Origin: Verrucomicrobiota bacterium
Lineage (GTDB): Bacteria > Verrucomicrobiota > Verrucomicrobiia > Limisphaerales > UBA8199
Direction of reading: 5' to 3'
Length of the DNA stretch: 64,000 bases
Assembly: GCA_012517205.1 (NCBI GenBank)
Contig: JAAYVL010000088.1
Span: forward strand, 1-64,000
Shown: positions 31,106 to 40,649 of the stretch, piece after piece
How the letters are laid out: each line of letters starts with the position of its first letter
Position numbering within the stretch: position 1 is the first letter of the stretch
Program-made: the position numbers and the translations under genes
Notes under the pieces: model-generated
Told to the model about the DNA's origin: nothing
The model's database searches: none
The model's input: the letters and a program-made list of their open reading frames with translations, nothing else

Positions 31106-32539
31106 CTATTTCGACAGGGCAGTAAGTTTACACTGCGGGCAATCCACATCGGACAGCGACGGCTCCACATCATTGCCGCTTTCATGCTCCGGCATCGGCG
31201 CCGCAGAAGGTGATCGGGAAAACTCAGCGCGGGACGACAAGACGAACCCCGAGGCCACAAGGGTCCAGAACAGGTAATCCAGTTGTTTGGCAAAAACCAG
31301 CACATTGGTCATCATCCAGACCTGGACGAAGGCTGCGGCAAAGAGACAGGCCTGCAATTCACGATTGGGATTCCCGGGATTGCGGGCTGCAATCAACATC
31401 GGAACCAAGGCCTTCAGGTAAAGCACCAGGGTCGCTAACAGCCCCACATATCCGGATTGAAACAAAGCATAAGCGAAATGATTATCCCAGCTCTCAATCT
31501 TCTGGTAACGGCCCCGGTAGGAAAGTTCTCGCTCGATCTCCATCACGCTGCCAGCTCCCGGCCCATAGCCAAACAGCATTGTCCAGGCAGATTTGGAAAC
31601 TTCGCTGGCGGCCACACGCCATAGTTCCAACCGGTATTGAAACGTGCCTCCTTTGAACGAATCAGTGTCAGCCGTGTCTTTGGCAAAACCACCGATGGTT
31701 TCCAGCACTCCCGGGCGGACGACTAAAATCAAGCCGGCGATTACGCCGATAATCGCGAGCCGCGACCGAATTTTTGTGGAGCCCAGGAAAGCCAGGATGA
31801 CGAATGCAAGCGCCAGTCCAAGCCACGGACCGCGGCTGAAAGAAAAATAACACCCAGCAACCAAGAGACTCAGCGTTCCCCAAAAAACCGCACCTCCTTC
31901 GTCCACTCGCTTCCGGGAACGCAGCGGCAGAAAGCTTAACGGCACGCCCATGGCCAGCGCAGTTCCCAGCAGGATCCGATGCTGAAATGTTGATAAGATA
32001 TCGCGGAATTGAACATCTTCCCGGGCATAACCGGGGATATAGCGGTCCACTGGATTAAACCCGGTATAGCGTTCAATAACCGCAAACACCGCAACTACGA
32101 GCAGGCCCAGCCAGGCAGCGCGCAAAACCCGGAGCACGTCTTCGCGGGTCTTCAGGCTTGTTGCCGTTATGATGTAGGCAGCAAATACTTCGAGCACGAA
32201 GTCCAACACCCGCTTCAAGCTAATGACAAAATCAATTTGGGTCCCGGCAAGGGACACCAGGTTAGCCATGGCCCAAAAAGCAAAATAGCCGAGCAACGGC
32301 ACCGACGCTAATTTGGCCATCCCTCCCTTGCGAATCCAGGCAATCAGGACCAAAATCAGGAGCAGGCGGTGAATCGTGAGTTCTGGTAATGAGCCGGGCA
32401 GATCAATCCGCAGGAATGTGGTCATCGAAACCCAGATGAACATCGCGCAACTTAATCCCCGGATAAAGTCCCGCTGGAGTTGAAGCCAGACTACGGCAGC
32501 CAGCAGCAAAATGAATACGATTATGCCGATTGAAGACAC
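31106..32539 (-). CDS. O-antigen ligase/polymerase-like (Wzy-type) membrane protein
   Basis: ~10 TM segments, central loop RYIPGYAREDVQFRDILSTFQHRILLGTALAMGVPL ... WDNHFAYALFQSGYVGLLA. Confidence 0.8.
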   Translation of the reverse strand: MSSIGIIVFILLLAAVVWLQLQRDFIRGLSCAMFIWVSMTTFLRIDLPGSLPELTIHRLLLILVLIAWIRKGGMAKLASVPLLGYFAFWAMANLVSLAGTQIDFVISLKRVLDFVLEVFAAYIITATSLKTREDVLRVLRAAWLGLLVVAVFAVIERYTGFNPVDRYIPGYAREDVQFRDILSTFQHRILLGTALAMGVPLSFLPLRSRKRVDEGGAVFWGTLSLLVAGCYFSFSRGPWLGLALAFVILAFLGSTKIRSRLAIIGVIAGLILVVRPGVLETIGGFAKDTADTDSFKGGTFQYRLELWRVAASEVSKSAWTMLFGYGPGAGSVMEIERELSYRGRYQKIESWDNHFAYALFQSGYVGLLATLVLYLKALVPMLIAARNPGNPNRELQACLFAAAFVQVWMMTNVLVFAKQLDYLFWTLVASGFVLSSRAEFSRSPSAAPMPEHESGNDVEPSLSDVDCPQCKLTALSK

Positions 32540-32651
32540 AACTCAGAAAAGCTTGGAAACCTATTGAACCACGGTTGTTTTTCTTTGTCCGTGTTCCGTT
32601 AGTTTTTTCCGGGGAACCGCCCCGTGCCCGTGAAAATCTTTCTCAAGTATT

Positions 32652-33374
32652 TCATTTAGGCGTCAGCAAATGCATGCTGGTTTTCGGATCTACGGGGCTT
32701 GCCATTTCCTCGAAGACCCCTTGGAAGCTCTCGACGGGCCGGGTCCACCACTGGCTGCGAATCACGGCAGTTTGAATCTCCTCGCTAAAGCGAAATCGGA
32801 TCAATCTAGCGGGACTTCCGGCAACAATTGCGAAGTTTGGCACATCCTTGGTCACCACGGCTCCGGCACCAATAACCGCCCCGATGCCAATCCGAGTGCA
32901 TCCAGGCAGAATGAAGGCACGCTCTCCCACCCAGGCATCGTGCTCAATTGTAAGATCGGCAATAGGCAGATTGTCGCGAGGAATCCATTTGAGTTTGCTA
33001 TTAAAGAAAAATGGATGCGTAGAAATCCCGCTCACGGGATGATTCCGGCGAACCACTGAAATACCACTTGCTAAAGACACGTAGCGCCCGATCACAGTCT
33101 TCCCGGGGAAGGTGCCGGGAACAAAACAGCAGCCATAACTATACGCGCCAATCGTCACCCCGTAGCGGCGTCGCATAATTTCGCGCGCAGTCTCAGAGTA
33201 AAACTGGCCTCGTTCCAGCCGCAGGCCAGCCATGAGACACAGCCGACGAACCTTCGGCACCTTTGACAAGAGGACCAGTAACCCGCTCAACGAGCACCGG
33301 TTCAATTCGTGAGCGCAACGAGGCGCATTTTTGTGGGAATGGTTCATGGGACTATTAGTTTGCCGGGTGTGCAA
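32652..33374 (-). CDS. left-handed beta-helix (hexapeptide) acyltransferase
   Basis: IGAYSYGCCFVPGTFPGKTVIGRYVSLASGISVVRRNHP, IEHDAWVGERAFILPGCTRIGIGAVIGAGAVVTKDVPNFAIVAGSPARLIRFRF. Confidence 0.88.
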   Translation of the reverse strand: MHTRQTNSPMNHSHKNAPRCAHELNRCSLSGLLVLLSKVPKVRRLCLMAGLRLERGQFYSETAREIMRRRYGVTIGAYSYGCCFVPGTFPGKTVIGRYVSLASGISVVRRNHPVSGISTHPFFFNSKLKWIPRDNLPIADLTIEHDAWVGERAFILPGCTRIGIGAVIGAGAVVTKDVPNFAIVAGSPARLIRFRFSEEIQTAVIRSQWWTRPVESFQGVFEEMASPVDPKTSMHLLTPK

Positions 33375-34848
33375 ATCGCCAGAGGTATCTCCTCACAGAA
33401 GGTTGCCGATACGCGGAAAAAGCGAACGTGCCAAGGACCACGCCGGTGGCAACGCCCAGCCAAACCAATTCTACCAACGGCCGAATACCCTGGAAAAAAA
33501 ACCTCATCACCAGCCATAATCCAACAAATGGAGCTGCGACCAACAACCCACGCAGCCAGAGAGCGAGGTATGTCTTGATTTCCAGCCCGGTTACGGTTCG
33601 CAACTGCGCCAGTTGGAGCCCGTAGGCCAGCAACATCGCAGCCACGGGAGTGCTCGCTGCCCCGGTCAACCCACCGAACCGAATGGCGGGCCATAGCAGC
33701 GCGACTACCAGGAATGCTCGCAAAAGCGAAAAGCGGCGGAGCAGGGCGGGTTTGCCTACCGCCAGATATACCGTTGCAATAGGTACGCTGCTGACCAATA
33801 GCACCTCGTTGGCAAATAACAGAGCCAGAGCCAACCCTCCCGCAGCATACCTGGGGCCGTAGAGCGCCTCCATCACCTGGCTGCCAAATAAAGCCATGAA
33901 GGCGCTTGCCGGGACCCCTGCCAGCGCCAGAAAAGTGGTCACTTTCAATATGCCTTGGTTCACTCGCCCGGGATCTTTTTGAATTTCGGAAAAAGCGGGC
34001 ATCAACAGGTCCACCATTTGATTACTGAACATGGAGGCCATACGGGCAAGACCGAGGGCCATGGCAAATATTCCCAAATCAGCTTTGGAACCCAGTTTAC
34101 CCAAGGCAAACGTGCTGCCCTCGGTATAGACTAACATGAGCGCCGGCAAGCCGAACATTCCTCCCGCAAAACGCAAGAGCGCCCGGCGGTTTTCCGGATC
34201 AAACTGCAGGCCAGGCCGGAAGGGACAAACCAAGTAGGAAATCAGGCACCGGGCGGTACCTTCTACGGCAAAGCCGAGGACCAAGGCCCACACACCGCGC
34301 AGGTAAAACCCCAAGGTGATGGCAGTAAGCACTCCAATCACACCGCCCCCCTGCTGAATGAGAACCCACTTGGAATAGCGCATCTGCTTGACTGCTACGA
34401 ACGCCCCCGCACTAAGGGCAGCTTGTGCCAGGACACTGAGGAAAGCCACGCGGAGCAGGCGCTCCAACTCGGGAGCCTCGTAGAAGCGCGCAATCCAGGG
34501 CGCCGAGACGAACGCCAGCAAGTATAGCCCAAGCCCGCGCGCGACCGATAGCCACCAAGCGCCATTAAGGAATGTGCGCTCAGCCCCACGCGGATTTTGC
34601 ACCACTGACTCCTTGATCCCGATTCCGGTGAGAACTTGGAACAGGGAGCAGACGGAGAGGACGATGGCCATCAACCCGAAGGCTTCCGGCGCGAGGAGTC
34701 GGGCCAGAATGATATTGCGGAGAAACCGCAGGCCTTGGTCGGCGACGGTGCCAATTGCCAGCCAGGCGCCTCCTCGAAAGAGGCGATGGCGCAGCCCATC
34801 TCCAACTTGCAAGCCCCTAAGAAACTTCTTCATCGCGTCATGCCGCAT
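33355..34848 (-). CDS. polysaccharide flippase (Wzx/oligosaccharide translocase family)
   Basis: FRGGAWLAIGTVADQGLRFLRNIILARLLAPEAFGLMAIVLSVCSLFQVLTGIGIKESVVQNP, ~12-14 TM segments. Confidence 0.86.
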   Translation of the reverse strand: MRHDAMKKFLRGLQVGDGLRHRLFRGGAWLAIGTVADQGLRFLRNIILARLLAPEAFGLMAIVLSVCSLFQVLTGIGIKESVVQNPRGAERTFLNGAWWLSVARGLGLYLLAFVSAPWIARFYEAPELERLLRVAFLSVLAQAALSAGAFVAVKQMRYSKWVLIQQGGGVIGVLTAITLGFYLRGVWALVLGFAVEGTARCLISYLVCPFRPGLQFDPENRRALLRFAGGMFGLPALMLVYTEGSTFALGKLGSKADLGIFAMALGLARMASMFSNQMVDLLMPAFSEIQKDPGRVNQGILKVTTFLALAGVPASAFMALFGSQVMEALYGPRYAAGGLALALLFANEVLLVSSVPIATVYLAVGKPALLRRFSLLRAFLVVALLWPAIRFGGLTGAASTPVAAMLLAYGLQLAQLRTVTGLEIKTYLALWLRGLLVAAPFVGLWLVMRFFFQGIRPLVELVWLGVATGVVLGTFAFSAYRQPSVRRYLWRFAHPAN

Positions 34849-35829
34849 TTATGCCGCGATCTGCGCCCGCTTCACTCCAAGCGCCCACCCAATCAACGTG
34901 CGGTACTTGAAGAACGCCGCATCCAGTTCTCCGTGTGCCGGCCGCCGCGCTGCCAATCGCGCAACGCTCATCAGGGTTAATATGAGCAACCGCACTATCG
35001 CCGCTATCAACGTCCCGACACGATATAAAAGCGCCCCCAACCCACCTTGATACTTCCGGATTAGTTTCGCAATGGATTCGGACTTCATCAGGATCGAGAA
35101 TCCGCTGGGGGCTTTCTCGCTGGCGCCGCCACACACATGAACAATCTTCGCCTCGCTCAAATAGTAGAGCTTCCAGCCGACGTCCCGGATCGCCCGGCAA
35201 AGATCTACGTCCTCGGCATACATAAAGTACCGCTCATCGAACCAGCCAACCCGTTCGAGCGCTTGCTTGCGACACAGGAGGCACCCGCCATAAAGTTTGA
35301 TGGCGTAGCCGCTGTGGTTGGGATCATGGTAAGGCAGCCACCGTTTGAGCCACTGCCGGGTCCCCGTGGACATGAACAGGGAATGGAGAAACTCTTTCCA
35401 GGGCGTCGGAAAATACTGCAAGCCCAATTCCTGCACTTCGCCGTTCGGGTACAGCATTTTACAGCCGAGTGCGCCAACATTGGGATTGCGGCGAAGAAAC
35501 TCAACCATCCGCTCGAGCGCATTTTCGCATAGAACCGTGTCCGGGTTTAAGAACAGGACGAAGTCGGACTTGACTAGCGACCGGGCCAGGTTGTTGGCCT
35601 TGCCGAAACCAAGATTGGTCCCGGAATTGATGACCTGAAACTGTGGGAAAGCGCGTTCGGCCATTTCCCGGCTGCCATCCCGCGAGGCGTTATCAATTAC
35701 GATGACCTGCAGATTCAGTCCCCCGCCGTGAGCGACGATGGAGGCAAGGCAGTCGTTCAACAACTTTCCGCCATTCCAGTTGACGATAACGATTGATAAA
35801 TCGGCCGACGGAAGCGTGGGCGTTGTCAT
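34849..35829 (-). CDS. family 2 glycosyltransferase (rhamnosyltransferase-like)
   Basis: LSIVIVNWNGGKLLNDCLASI, DNASRDGSREMAER, FVLFLNPDTVLCENALERM; ATGA overlap with upstream gene. Confidence 0.88.
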   Translation of the reverse strand: MTTPTLPSADLSIVIVNWNGGKLLNDCLASIVAHGGGLNLQVIVIDNASRDGSREMAERAFPQFQVINSGTNLGFGKANNLARSLVKSDFVLFLNPDTVLCENALERMVEFLRRNPNVGALGCKMLYPNGEVQELGLQYFPTPWKEFLHSLFMSTGTRQWLKRWLPYHDPNHSGYAIKLYGGCLLCRKQALERVGWFDERYFMYAEDVDLCRAIRDVGWKLYYLSEAKIVHVCGGASEKAPSGFSILMKSESIAKLIRKYQGGLGALLYRVGTLIAAIVRLLILTLMSVARLAARRPAHGELDAAFFKYRTLIGWALGVKRAQIAA

Positions 35830-36944
35830 TTCGTCGCGTTGAGGAGCGCAGGTTTCCGCCGGTGACGCCATGCCTCGATGGCACCGCTGAGGCGTTCTGG
35901 CAACATCACACAGGCGCTGCTAATCCAACTCCCGCTAAGTTCCCGCCGGGAACACTGGCGGCTTTCTACGCCGCCTAACCCGGCCTTGAAATGGTAAACC
36001 CCCGGGTTCGTTTCCGGGTTGATGCCCCCCAAATCATACCAGCGGCAACCGCGTTCTTTCAATCGCTTGATCATCTGCCACTGCAGGAGGTAAGCTCCTT
36101 TGCTTTTCATCCCCGCTTCACTGGTAGCCCCGAGCAGGTAAATGCCTGTGTCGCCAACGCTCGTGCTGACTAAGCCGGCTTGATCCTTCCCGTCCTTTTC
36201 GCACAGGAGAATATGCATCTTCAGATCGGCCGGGAGGCTCCGCTGCAATCGCCCAAACTGCCTGGCATCCACAGTCGTCTCAAATCGTTTCCGACCCATC
36301 ATCTCATCATAAATGGTCAGAAACCGGGCATACAGCTCGTCGCTCTGCCCTTCCTCGATGCTTAGCCCGTTCCGTTCCGACGCATTCAATTGATTACGCC
36401 ATTTCTGGTCCAGCCGCTTGCGGATTTGCTCGAGTGTTTCTTCCAGGCTGACAAGAAGGGTTCGGTAGGAAGGGTGCGCCTCGTCCGCGGCGAAGCCGGC
36501 CTCCTGGCAGATCCTGGCAAAATCGGCTGCGCAAGTGCTGCCCTGAAAAATATTGGGCAGGATACGAACCATCAACCCACGGCGGTTTGCGTACTCTTCC
36601 CGGATTGCCTCCATCAGAGCAACCAACGCTTCGCCGTGGGAGATTGAGCCACGCAGACGATAGAGCGGCCCCCAGCGAATATACGCGATCCCGCTGCCAA
36701 TGAGCGGGACGCGGATCACCCGAACCTGCGCCATGCCAACCACGGCGGCGTTCTTCCGCAAGACTAAGTGGCTAAGCTGTTTCTCTCCCCAGCGGACCGC
36801 GCCGTAGGCCCAGGTTTGATAAATACTGGCATCGTCAAACAACGGGAGCAGCGCGTTCCACTCGTCCTCAGGCGTTTCGTCCACACTGACGCGGTAGCCG
36901 TTCAAAGCGGTGCTCGATGCCTTGCTGGCTGTTTCCGGGGTCAT
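35826..36944 (-). CDS. FemAB-like GNAT acyl/aminoacyltransferase
   Basis: YQTWAYGAVRWGEKQLSHLVLRKNAAVVGMAQVRVIRVPLIGSGIAYIRWGPLYRL, YLLQWQMIKRLKERGCRWYDLGGINPETNPGVYHFKAGLGG; start at 36944 overlaps upstream stop. Confidence 0.83.
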   Translation of the reverse strand: MTPETASKASSTALNGYRVSVDETPEDEWNALLPLFDDASIYQTWAYGAVRWGEKQLSHLVLRKNAAVVGMAQVRVIRVPLIGSGIAYIRWGPLYRLRGSISHGEALVALMEAIREEYANRRGLMVRILPNIFQGSTCAADFARICQEAGFAADEAHPSYRTLLVSLEETLEQIRKRLDQKWRNQLNASERNGLSIEEGQSDELYARFLTIYDEMMGRKRFETTVDARQFGRLQRSLPADLKMHILLCEKDGKDQAGLVSTSVGDTGIYLLGATSEAGMKSKGAYLLQWQMIKRLKERGCRWYDLGGINPETNPGVYHFKAGLGGVESRQCSRRELSGSWISSACVMLPERLSGAIEAWRHRRKPALLNATK

Positions 36945-38803
36945 TATGATTGCACGCAAACGCCGAGTTCGGGTTCCGGCGCGGGCAGTCTTGTTTTGGC
37001 ACGCTGGTCGAACCATAGCTTCAGCGTGAATAATTGCAGAAACACCCAGACCTCCCTGCCACGGTAATCACCCACGTTCCGGTGGAAGCGATTCTTCCCC
37101 AGAACAGACACAAAAACATCCATCGCCACGGGGTTCGGCTCCGACCACAACTCCTGTATTTTCCGGCTCTGCAGAATGTAGGAGTTCCAATTGAGCCACG
37201 ACCCCATTGTAGAATGTGTGGGTATCACCTTGCGCGCAAACCTGCCAAGGCGGTCCAAGTGGCAACTGAACACTTCCCGCAACAACGAAGCTGTTACGGG
37301 CACCCCGGTGTTCGCGTCGGGGACTTGCAGGATGCCCGACGGACAGATTTTCCGCATCATCCGCCCAAACAGGGTGCGGTTCAATTTCATGGCGGTATCC
37401 ATCGCCAGGTGGACCTGCATAAGTTCGTTTTCAGCCACGGGAGGATACCAGCCCATTACGCGCTGCGGAATCACCCGCTCCGCGTTGTCTTCTTCATAAG
37501 CCAGCGGAAAGATCCGGCGTTGCTCCACTTCCCGCACCGCCGACTCGGTGTTATAACGCCGCAAAGGAGCCGGAATGGAGGCCTCAAGCCGCTCCCGCAC
37601 CGCGCCGGCCAATTCCGTGTCGGCCGGCGTATGGCCCGCATAAAATGAAAAGCCGAACGGTCCCAGAGATTCACACGTCGTCCAGCGGTTAACTTGTTTG
37701 TTGAGCGCCAGCCCTTTGAAGATGTAATCGCAGTAGCAGCCCGTCAGAAGGTTATCTCCTCCCATCTCCCGCAACTGGTCGCGGAATCCCAGAAAATGGT
37801 TGCTGGCGATGCAGCCCATGCCTGCCGAAATCCTCACCCCCGCCGCGGCGTGGTCCGCATAATAATCAAAATGCCGCTTGAGCGGGACAAAGGCAACCCC
37901 GGCCCGGCGGGCGATCTCGCGCGCGATTCTGAATTCGCGGTTCTCCTCGTCGTAACAGGTGAAAGCCACCAAACCCGCCCGATCGGGCGCTGCGCAAAGC
38001 ACGGTCCGGGAGTCCAATCCTCCGCTCAAGGCAATCGCGGTACGTCCGAGTAATGGCAGCGTCCGCTTGGTTACAGAGTCACGAAAAGCGGCGGCAAATC
38101 GCTCGGCCACCTCCTCCACACTGGCGCTGACAACCCCAGCCTTGCCGGGTTGAAAATAGCATCGCGTTCGCGCCTCGGATCCGCCATTTTCTCCAAATGT
38201 CAGCGTCGTGGTGATCCCCACAGGCAGGGCTTTAATGTGCCGGTAATAGGTGTAGGGGGCCGTCAATCGGCCAGTGAGAATAAACTCCGCAAAGGAAACC
38301 TGATCCCAGTTTTGTCCTTCCCCGGCGGCGTCGGCCAGCACGTCCGGATGCGACGAGAAAATCCTGCCCGCCAACTCTCCTTCGAGCCTGAATGCGGGCA
38401 ATAAACCCCAGCGATCGGTGACCAGGTGAAGTTCCCGGCGTGGGCGGTCGAACAGCAGGATCACAAAATTGCCGTTCAGGTTTTCAATCCCGCGGATGCC
38501 TTCCGCGGCATAGCTTTGGCAAATATGCTTGCAGGCGAGCCCGCCCGATCCCTCAACCGTTGCCGCCTTGTCCCATTGCTTCTGATCCAGCGCTATGCGC
38601 CCGCACAATGCTCCCATCAAGGCGCCATCAGGCGATTGATAAGCGGACCAAAGCCCGGGCTTGTCGGCCGAGGTCAGCACCAGGCCGAACTCAGGATAGT
38701 CCAGCCGTTCCACCCGCATATCGGGATAGAACTTGAGGAAATCCGCGGCCGGGCCGAGTTCGCGTTCGGCCTGCGGCCGCAAATCGAGCAAAAAATTACC
38801 CAT
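36944..38803 (-). CDS. asparagine synthase-like amidotransferase without N-terminal Cys nucleophile
   Basis: TAIALSGGLDSRTVLCA PP-loop, NFVILLFDRPRRELHLVTDRWGLLPAF; N-terminus is MGNFLLDL, not MCGI. Confidence 0.83.
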   Translation of the reverse strand: MGNFLLDLRPQAERELGPAADFLKFYPDMRVERLDYPEFGLVLTSADKPGLWSAYQSPDGALMGALCGRIALDQKQWDKAATVEGSGGLACKHICQSYAAEGIRGIENLNGNFVILLFDRPRRELHLVTDRWGLLPAFRLEGELAGRIFSSHPDVLADAAGEGQNWDQVSFAEFILTGRLTAPYTYYRHIKALPVGITTTLTFGENGGSEARTRCYFQPGKAGVVSASVEEVAERFAAAFRDSVTKRTLPLLGRTAIALSGGLDSRTVLCAAPDRAGLVAFTCYDEENREFRIAREIARRAGVAFVPLKRHFDYYADHAAAGVRISAGMGCIASNHFLGFRDQLREMGGDNLLTGCYCDYIFKGLALNKQVNRWTTCESLGPFGFSFYAGHTPADTELAGAVRERLEASIPAPLRRYNTESAVREVEQRRIFPLAYEEDNAERVIPQRVMGWYPPVAENELMQVHLAMDTAMKLNRTLFGRMMRKICPSGILQVPDANTGVPVTASLLREVFSCHLDRLGRFARKVIPTHSTMGSWLNWNSYILQSRKIQELWSEPNPVAMDVFVSVLGKNRFHRNVGDYRGREVWVFLQLFTLKLWFDQRAKTRLPAPEPELGVCVQS

Positions 38804-39614
38804 GGACCGGAGTTGGCCCTCCTTCCTGTATCCATGTCATCCAGCGGTAGGCGCCCAACAGCTTCAATCGAAACTCCACGGGCCAGTCGCTGGGACAGAC
38901 CAGGACGCGCCCTACAACATAACTTGCCCTCTCCCCTTGAGCAGGTTCCGGCGCAATCGAGAAAACCCGCCGGTAGCCGACGGCTTTGGCCAATTCAAGG
39001 CTGGCGGCGGAGTACTTCCCATGCGGAAAGCTAAACAAATCCACAGCGCATCCCATAAGCGTTTCCAGCTCGGTTTTGCTCTCTTTCAACTCTCGCTCCG
39101 CCTGCGCCGGTTCAAGCGCTTGGAAGTTCGGATGCGAGACCGAGTGCGCTCCAACGGTAATCCCCTCGTAGTGCCGTAATGAACGCACCTGGTCGGCCGT
39201 CATCACGGTCTCATTCCAGGCCGGAGAAGCAGGATTCTTTACCCAGGCCGGGCGCTGGCCCAGGCTCCCGGTGGGGATGAAAATTGTGGCCGGGATGCGG
39301 CGCTGCAGCAGCACGGGAAATGCATTCTCCAGGGTGCTGACAAAGCCGTCGTCGAATGTGACGGCGAAATAACGCCGGCCTGGAGCCAACCCGCCGTTGA
39401 AACCCGCGGCGACCGGTTCCGCCAGCCGTGCCGCTTCGTCCATCTGCCGAATAAACGCCTGCTTCAGGCTTGAAGCGATGCCATGATAATACAGAACCAC
39501 GCATCGCGGTTCGCTTGCTCGCCCGAGTATCCGCTTCACCCCCAACTGCAAGACATCCCATCCCCGCACAAGCAGGCTGATTCCCAGTTTGACCAGGCGC
39601 TTAACCACGTCCAA
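38796..39614 (-). CDS. polysaccharide deacetylase (NodB domain)
   Basis: VLYYHGI, YFAVTFDDGFVSTLENAFPVL, ITVGAHSVSHPNFQAL, FSFPHGKYS. Confidence 0.88.
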   Translation of the reverse strand: MDVVKRLVKLGISLLVRGWDVLQLGVKRILGRASEPRCVVLYYHGIASSLKQAFIRQMDEAARLAEPVAAGFNGGLAPGRRYFAVTFDDGFVSTLENAFPVLLQRRIPATIFIPTGSLGQRPAWVKNPASPAWNETVMTADQVRSLRHYEGITVGAHSVSHPNFQALEPAQAERELKESKTELETLMGCAVDLFSFPHGKYSAASLELAKAVGYRRVFSIAPEPAQGERASYVVGRVLVCPSDWPVEFRLKLLGAYRWMTWIQEGGPTPVHG

Positions 39615-39627
39615 TGCCTCGTTTGGA

Positions 39628-40617
39628 TTAATGCCCGGCGCGGGCGCCGGCAGGGGATGGCAAGGCGGCGGCCGCGCGGCCAGGTCCGCGCGGTTTCCAC
39701 AAGCTGTCGCGGAACAACAGGCAGTTCATTTGCTGCCGGCGAATGTAGTGGACGAGCTGCGTATCCAGCCCGGCAGGTTTGCCCTTCAAATAACCGCCGA
39801 AGAAGCCAGCCAGCAGGCCGGGAGCGGCAAGGCTGAACGGGCGGCTGATAAACCGCCGCAAACATTTGGCGAGCATGAATAAGGGGTGATAGCCGGTGTT
39901 GTAGTTCGCCAGCCCGTTCTTGACCCAATTCTTCCAGGCGCCATCGGCGGCACCGGTGAACTTGAGCTGGAGCAGCTTGATCTCTCGAAACGTATAGGTT
40001 TGCCAGCCCAGCATGTTTGCCTTCAGCTCATCCAGCGTATCCCAGCCGGGAGCGGATACCAAGCCGCCCAAGGCTTCCCAACAGGCTCGCCGGTAGATTT
40101 TAGTGGCCCCGCGGACGTGAAACGGAGGGTCGCCCGGAGAATCTTCCACCCAATCGCCGTTCTGCTGCCGGCACACCATGCCGCCGCCGATACCCAGTTT
40201 GGAATCATCCGCAAACCGTTCCAGGCACCGCGCGAAGTAGTCCGGGGGAAGCTGGAGATCGCCGTCCAGTTTAACCAGAAAACTCCAGGGAGGCGTGGAA
40301 GCGGAATGCGGAGGGGTGTCAGCCCCTACGGTTTGGGGCTTAGTGAACAGGCTTGAAAGCAGGGCATAGCCATCATTAAAGGCTTCAATGACCCCGCCGC
40401 CTTGCTTGCGGCGGCCACGGTCAGGGCGATGGACAACCCGGATCCAGCCATGCTGGCCGGCTGCGGCCTCGGCGAGTCGAGGAGTGGCATCCGTCGAGCC
40501 GTCATTCACAATGACCCAGGCAAGCGGCCGTACGGTCTGGGCGCAAACGGAATTGAGGGTGTGCGGAAAGTGGTCCTCCTCATTGCGCACCGGCGTGATG
40601 ATGGCGTAAGCGGACAT
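39628..40617 (-). CDS. family 2 glycosyltransferase
   Basis: YAIITPVRNEEDHFPHTLNSVCAQTVRPLAWVIVNDGSTDATPRL, FLVKLDGDLQLPPDYFA. Confidence 0.87.
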   Translation of the reverse strand: MSAYAIITPVRNEEDHFPHTLNSVCAQTVRPLAWVIVNDGSTDATPRLAEAAAGQHGWIRVVHRPDRGRRKQGGGVIEAFNDGYALLSSLFTKPQTVGADTPPHSASTPPWSFLVKLDGDLQLPPDYFARCLERFADDSKLGIGGGMVCRQQNGDWVEDSPGDPPFHVRGATKIYRRACWEALGGLVSAPGWDTLDELKANMLGWQTYTFREIKLLQLKFTGAADGAWKNWVKNGLANYNTGYHPLFMLAKCLRRFISRPFSLAAPGLLAGFFGGYLKGKPAGLDTQLVHYIRRQQMNCLLFRDSLWKPRGPGRAAAALPSPAGARAGH

Positions 40618-40649
40618 GCGAGTGGTTGACCGAGCCTCCCGGCCAAAGA

